Shown here: one piece after another, positions 24,512 to 27,252 of the stretch | Layout: every line of letters starts with the position of its first letter | How positions within the stretch are numbered: position 1 is the first letter of the stretch | Assembly: GCA_014378085.1 (NCBI GenBank) | Contig: JACMOJ010000458.1 | Location: 1-27,252 of the forward strand | Reading direction: 5' to 3' | DNA length: 27,252 nucleotides | From: Burkholderiales bacterium | Lineage (GTDB): Bacteria; Pseudomonadota; Gammaproteobacteria; Burkholderiales; Usitatibacteraceae | Program-made: the position numbers and the translations under genes | The notes under the pieces: generated by a model | Told to the model about the DNA's origin: nothing | Seen by the model: the letters and a program-made list of their open reading frames with translations, nothing else | The model's database searches: none

Positions 24512-24911
24512 CGTTTGTCCCGGTTGAGCGGCGATAATTTTGCCTTATACGGTTGGGCCGGGGTTGGCTGCGGGTTTCGCGCTTGCTGCTGGCCACAAGC
24601 GCGAAAATTGCTGCTGACGTCAGACATGCTGCGGGCGGTTTTACGACGCGCCGCCACTGCGGCATGGCTCAACATATTCATTGCGGTCCTTGGGCAGAAG
24701 CGGGCACAGGTGGGGCCCGACATTCAGCTACTACTTTGGTTTTTGGCAGGCTAGCGCTGAACTAGAGGCTGATTTGTTCAGCGATTACGTTGCTTTCAGA
24801 TGAGATCATATCAGACCAGACTAGACCAGATCGGATGCGTGTTTGCGCATCACTGCGGCAGTGTTTGCACCACGATACGCACCAGCACTGCTCAGTCTTA
24901 GCGGCGAAGTA
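24512..24911. other. Non-coding stretch upstream of the EAL gene
   Basis: Nearly 400 bases without a credible gene. Seen: an 11-bp perfect inverted repeat (24575-24606), two copies of TTGCTGCTG (24583-24591 and 24608-24616), and a run of short AGACCAG/AGACTAG/AGATCGG-like units near 24800-24830. Small minus-strand frames here have the composition of random sequence. Confidence 0.5.
24575..24606. repeat. 11-bp perfect inverted repeat in the EAL leader region
   Basis: Arms TTTCGCGCTTG (24575-24585) and CAAGCGCGAAA (24596-24606) surround a 10-base loop. The stem is GC-rich but no T-run follows on either strand, so it is not an ordinary intrinsic terminator. On the minus strand it lies 64 bases before the EAL start, either in the 5' leader or over the promoter. 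Confidence 0.75.
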
Positions 24912-24963
24912 GCCGACTCCATTTGCCGGGTTCATTAGCCGGGCTCATCGGCCTGGCTCATCA
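24912..24963. repeat. Four degenerate 13-bp tandem repeats at the nnrS breakpoint
   Basis: On the plus strand the units are GCCGACTCCATTT, GCCGGGTTCATTA, GCCGGGCTCATCG and GCCTGGCTCATCA, exactly 13 bases each and contiguous, with GCCGAG beginning a fifth. They stop where the nnrS-like sequence begins. The unit spacing is exact although the bases have drifted, which suggests an old expansion. Confidence 0.75.
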
Positions 24964-25158
24964 GCCGAGCGCGTGCCAGACGGAGCCGTGCAAGTATGTG
25001 AGCCGCAGCAGGCCCGAATACTGCGCTGCCCAAATTACAGCGCTAAGTGCACCGAAAGTTGTTGCGAGCAGGTAAAACGGTCGAAAGCCAAGATTCCACA
25101 AAGCAAAGTGGGCTTTCAACGGGAGCTCGGATGCGACAGATTCAATACTATTTTTCAT
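24961..25158 (-). pseudogene. nnrS: NnrS-like 5' fragment (truncated)
   Basis: A 65-residue frame that resembles only the N-terminus of NnrS, the multi-pass membrane haem/copper protein linked to nitric oxide stress. Seen: ALWNLGFRPFYLLATTFGAL, a first membrane segment, then YLHGSVWHA, which in intact proteins continues with HEMLFG. Here the frame reads WHALG and stops, and everything downstream (normally more than 300 residues) is missing, replaced by 13-bp tandem repeats. I take it as a remnant; translation of the stub cannot be excluded. Confidence 0.65.
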
Positions 25159-25227
25159 GACCCGCTTGGATACCTGCCCGGCAGAACACACCCGTTTTCG
25201 GCATGTCGTCCCCTTGCGATGGATGCG

Positions 25228-25245
25228 CTACTTGTGTGCAAGTAG
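25228..25245. repeat. 7-bp hairpin between histidine-kinase and nnrS fragments
   Basis: CTACTTG-TGTG-CAAGTAG forms a compact hairpin with a 4-base loop. Only three T residues follow on the plus strand and none on the minus strand, so terminator function is weak. It lies 8 bases beyond the stop of the histidine-kinase-like fragment, in a region of decayed genes. Confidence 0.5.
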
Positions 25246-25252
25246 TTTGCGC

Positions 25253-25423
25253 TCATGTTGGCGTCGCAGAAAGATCACTCAAATCAGCCTGATTACGAAT
25301 GCGCTGGGTACGCGATAGCGTTGCCAGAGCCAGCAAATCGCCGGTAATCGCGTCCATTCGCTGCGTCCCCCTACGAACCCGCATCAGGTAAATCTGGCCT
25401 TCCGCATCCAATTGAGCGATTTG
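25253..25423 (-). pseudogene. Sensor histidine kinase fragment (end of dimerisation domain)
   Basis: About 56 residues resemble the second helix of a HisKA dimerisation domain: QLDAEGQIYLMRVRRGTQRM followed by DLLALATLSRT and ADLSDLSA. This matches phytochrome-like or PAS-type kinases, which have LDxEGxxYLxRVRxGxxRM and then DLLxLSRVxR and VDLS. Neither the phospho-accepting His helix before it nor the ATPase domain after it is present; the frame ends in TGA. It lies between a hemA relic and an nnrS fragment on the same strand. Confidence 0.55.
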
Positions 25424-25493
25424 CCGCTTTAAGTTTTGGGTAGCGGTAGCGCACTCGCGCGAAGGGCGCTCAAGTTGCTCCCCGCAGCGGCGA

Positions 25494-25985
25494 CTACAAA
25501 CTTTCGTCGTGCGGTTTTTCGAGATGGAACATGTCCTGCACGACTGTGGACACACTTTCGCGCTGCTCGCCGCTGCATTCTTTGAGAGACTTCAGCGGCT
25601 GATGAAGCAATTTGTTGGTCAAGCCGTGTGAGAGATACTCAAGCACCTTGGCGGGGGCATCACCGCGCGCCAACATTTTCTGCGCACGTTCGAGTTCAGC
25701 GACTCGGTAATCACTTGCTTTCGACCGCAACTGCTGAATGAACGGCACCGAGGCACTTCAGCACCTTTTAAACGATACAAGTGCGGACGGATATCGAGGC
25801 CACGAACGCGCGGCAAATCCGCTACCCAGTTGGCAGCGCGATCGAGAATGTCGACGTGCGGCGCACGAAAGTACAACTCGGTGCGATTACAGGTCGAAAG
25901 CAGCGTGGCTTCATCGGCATAGGTCGCGCGACGCAATGCGTCGACGGCTTCGCGCTGAGCGGCCGCGACGTCGATTAGCAAATCG
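25494..25985 (-). pseudogene. hemA: Glutamyl-tRNA reductase relic with large internal deletion
   Basis: Two pieces of HemA are joined in different frames. The first (25981 to about 25754) carries the hallmark TLLSTCNRTELYF, with the catalytic Cys, and continues to PHLYRLKGAEV. The second (25748 to 25494) is the C-terminal dimerisation region, with AELERAQKMLARG and LTNKLLHQP, ending near the natural C-terminus. The NADPH-binding domain and most of the catalytic domain, roughly 240 residues by family length, are absent. The first 20 or so N-terminal residues are replaced by unrelated sequence. The joint contains a GTGCC-tcg-GTGCC direct repeat. The gene cannot be functional. HemA is normally needed for haem synthesis in this group, so an intact copy should exist elsewhere. 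Confidence 0.82.
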
Positions 25986-26020
25986 ACTAAATGGTCTTCG
26001 AGCAGATTGACCTCATCGAT

Positions 26021-26191
26021 ATGGTGGGCTTGATCAACTGGGTTTTCAAGGCAATTGCCGCATCCGGTACCAATGTCAATGTGGAGTTTGCGACGGGTCT
26101 CTCGATTCCCGTTATTGTTCTGCTGGTCGCAGTCGCCGTGCGGCGCGAGAGAAGCCGGGTGGACTCCAGCGAGGACGAGACCCGTCGATGA
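26021..26191 (+). CDS. Small hypothetical protein with one membrane segment
   Basis: Frame of 56 residues from the ATG at 26021 (a longer version starts at 25991). It contains a hydrophobic segment LSIPVIVLLVAVAV followed by a charged tail RRERSRVDSSEDETRR, as in a single-pass protein with a cytoplasmic C-terminus. Its TGA overlaps the ATG of the next gene (ATGA), which favours real translation. The N-terminal part overlaps the decayed 5' end of hemA, so it may be the end of a broken gene. Not recognised. Confidence 0.35.
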   Translation: MVGLINWVFKAIAASGTNVNVEFATGLSIPVIVLLVAVAVRRERSRVDSSEDETRR

Positions 26192-26469
26192 CCGTGGAAA
26201 ATTTGTTCACCAGCGGCCTTGCGGCCGATGTCATTTTGCTGGTGATGTTGCTCGAGCTCGTGGCGTTGACGATTTTCTACCAGCGTACCGGCAGGGGCAT
26301 CCCGCCGCTTGATCTGTTGTTCAGCCTCGGCGCAGGTGCCGGGTTGGTGCTGGCGTTTCGCGGTGCGCTGGTTGGGGCGAACGTTGCTTGGATAGGCGCA
26401 GCACTCCTCCTGTCATTTGCGATACATATCATCGACCAAATTCGCCGGGCGAAAAAGATAAAACTCTAG
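26188..26469 (+). CDS. Small hypothetical membrane protein, three transmembrane segments
   Basis: A 93-residue frame with three hydrophobic segments: about 11-32 (LAADVILLVMLLELVALTIFY), 43-60 (LLFSLGAGAGLVLAFRGA) and 65-83 (NVAWIGAALLLSFAIHII). It ends in a basic tail RRAKKIKL, placing the C-terminus in the cytoplasm. The segment RGIPPLDLLFSLGAGAGL resembles small uncharacterised betaproteobacterial membrane proteins. It overlaps the upstream small frame by 4 bases. Function is unknown; no enzymatic motif is visible. Confidence 0.6.
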   Translation: MTVENLFTSGLAADVILLVMLLELVALTIFYQRTGRGIPPLDLLFSLGAGAGLVLAFRGALVGANVAWIGAALLLSFAIHIIDQIRRAKKIKL

Positions 26470-26556
26470 ACAGGGCAGGCCGTTTCAGGCGAAAACGTCC
26501 CAAAACGACCGTTAGTAGGAGAGTTTGCTATCTCCAAGTCGCAATGATGTCGGCGA

Positions 26557-26631
26557 TGGTGGGCGGTACTGGGATCGAACCAGTGACTTCCACCGTGTGA
26601 AGGTGGCACTCTACCGCTGAGTTAACCGCCC
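26557..26631 (-). tRNA. tRNA-Val (anticodon CAC)
   Basis: Read on the minus strand: acceptor GGGCGGT pairs with ACCGCCC, D-stem ACTC/GAGT, anticodon stem CCACC/GGTGG with loop TTCACAC giving anticodon CAC (codon GUG), and T-arm ACTGG-TTCGATC-CCAGT. The discriminator is A and the CCA end is encoded. All 75 bases fit the cloverleaf without mismatches in the stems. Confidence 0.96.
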
Positions 26632-26765
26632 CAACGTGTCGGACGTGAGTTTAAGCGTAAACGCACCATAATGGCAATTTGGCGGAGACACTCGTGTCGG
26701 CAGCGACCGAGCGCACGCAAAAAACTGATATTTTTCTAGCGCACTCGAATCGACAAACATCACTC

Positions 26766-27252
26766 ATGGCCACAAAAAAACCAACCCTGACCCTTGCCAA
26801 AGACGGCGCACATAAGAGTCGCGACGCAGACAGCACCCGCGCTGACACCGGCAGAGGTTACTCAACGCGGGCTAAACAGGCCGCACGGCGCGACGGTCGC
26901 GAGTTGCCGATTGTGCGGGCCAAGACCAAAGACCCATTGATCGCGGCGACGCCGGCCATCACAACCGACGCTAACTCGGACTATCGATCAAAGTCGACCA
27001 AACCACGAGGTGCGGGGACGCCATCGGCTGGCAGCCGTGGGGGTGGTGGGGGTGGACGAGCAGCAGACGCGAGACCTCCACGCGAATCCAGGTTTAAGGG
27101 CCCGCAGAAGCCGCATGACGGCGATACACGACGGCCGTATGACGGCGATACACGAAGGCCGCGTGACGGCGATTCACACAAGCCGCGTGATGACGGTACA
27201 CGAGGGCCGCATGACGGCGATACACGAAGGCCGCGTGACGGCGATTCACACA
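26766..27252 (+). CDS. Repeat-rich basic protein, 5' part only (runs off the window)
   Basis: An open frame of 162 codons from the ATG at 26766 to the window edge without a stop. It begins MATKKPTLTLAKDG, then a basic, polar, apparently disordered region with RGYSTRAKQAARRDGRELP and a poly-Gly patch near residues 88-93. The end (27117-27252) consists of tandem 8-residue units of the type DGDTRRPR. No folded domain is reached. Betaproteobacterial pseudouridine synthases of the RluB type and some RNA methyltransferases carry similar disordered Arg/Gly-rich N-terminal extensions, so one of these could follow, but that is a guess. No clear Shine-Dalgarno is seen. Confidence 0.6.
   Translation, partial: MATKKPTLTLAKDGAHKSRDADSTRADTGRGYSTRAKQAARRDGRELPIVRAKTKDPLIAATPAITTDANSDYRSKSTKPRGAGTPSAGSRGGGGGGRAADARPPRESRFKGPQKPHDGDTRRPYDGDTRRPRDGDSHKPRDDGTRGPHDGDTRRPRDGDSH
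27117..27252 (+). repeat. 24-bp tandem coding repeat with 72-bp higher-order period
   Basis: Units beginning GACGGCGATACACG recur at 27117, 27141, 27165 (27 bases), 27192 (21 bases), 27213 and 27237 (cut by the window edge). The length variants compensate (27+21=48), so the reading frame is kept. The 40 bases at 27141-27180 are repeated exactly at 27213-27252, a 72-base period. The array probably continues past the window. Confidence 0.9.

Noticed and set aside
24508..24723. Minus-strand frame of 71 codons upstream of the EAL gene
   Set aside because: Composition looks random, it contains the hairpin sequence, and no motif or ribosome-binding site supports it.
26388..26600. Plus-strand frame ending in GGTGIEPVTSTV
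   Set aside because: This ending is the well-known spurious translation of the complement of a tRNA gene; the frame overlaps the real membrane protein gene and tRNA-Val.
27117..27252. Possible CRISPR array
   Set aside because: The units are contiguous, have no unique spacers and keep an open reading frame, so this is a coding tandem repeat.

Overview
The window looks like a betaproteobacterial chromosome segment (Burkholderiales or Nitrosomonadales-like), possibly from an environmental isolate or metagenome-assembled genome. The main reason is the conserved order glyA-nrdR-ribD-ribE-ribBA(X)-ribH-nusB-thiL-pgpA. A PhaI/PhaF-type phasin, an OxyR with cysteines at exactly 199 and 208, and a dual-domain RibB whose cyclohydrolase half is degenerate agree with this. 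Species-level assignment is not possible from the sequence alone. No phage, insertion sequence or CRISPR array was found.

Left part (1-5.6 kb): a storage-lipid and fatty-acid locus. On the minus strand are a wax ester synthase/diacylglycerol acyltransferase and a small NAD(P)-binding protein. They are followed by an acyl-CoA-binding protein (+), a phasin with a lysine/alanine-rich tail (-) and a long-chain acyl-CoA synthetase FadD (+). Together they cover fatty-acid activation, acyl-CoA buffering, neutral-lipid synthesis and granule coating. The intergenic gaps carry inverted repeats that look like operators.

Middle left (5.6-12.2 kb): a PhzF-like isomerase (-), an exported MsrA (+), and a probable alcohol-to-acid pair on the minus strand (aldehyde dehydrogenase then GMC oxidoreductase). 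Divergent from that pair, an unrecognised FFLDELYG-motif protein is translationally coupled to an ApbE-type FMN transferase.

Centre (12.3-20.4 kb): glyA, nrdR, the riboflavin genes, nusB, thiL, pgpA and a glycerophosphodiester phosphodiesterase, all on the plus strand. Many genes overlap by 1-4 bases (ribBA/ribH, ribH/nusB, pgpA/gdpD), so this is probably one long operon or a few overlapping ones.

Right part (20.4-27.3 kb): a 0.7 kb poorly coding gap, a conserved small protein divergent from oxyR with an ATAG-N7-CTAT element between them, oxyR with an MFS transporter, and an EAL-domain phosphodiesterase. Next comes a gene graveyard at about 24.5-26.0 kb. It holds a 5' fragment of nnrS ending exactly at degenerate 13-bp tandem repeats, a histidine-kinase fragment, and a hemA relic in which N- and C-terminal pieces are joined after loss of the middle. 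After it lie two overlapping small membrane ORFs, tRNA-Val(CAC) on the minus strand, and the start of a repeat-rich basic protein that runs off the window.

I did not find a clear new defence or metabolic system. The best leads are the decayed hemA/nnrS region, the coupled FFLDELYG-ApbE pair, the OxyR-linked small protein and the 72-bp-period repeat in the last ORF.
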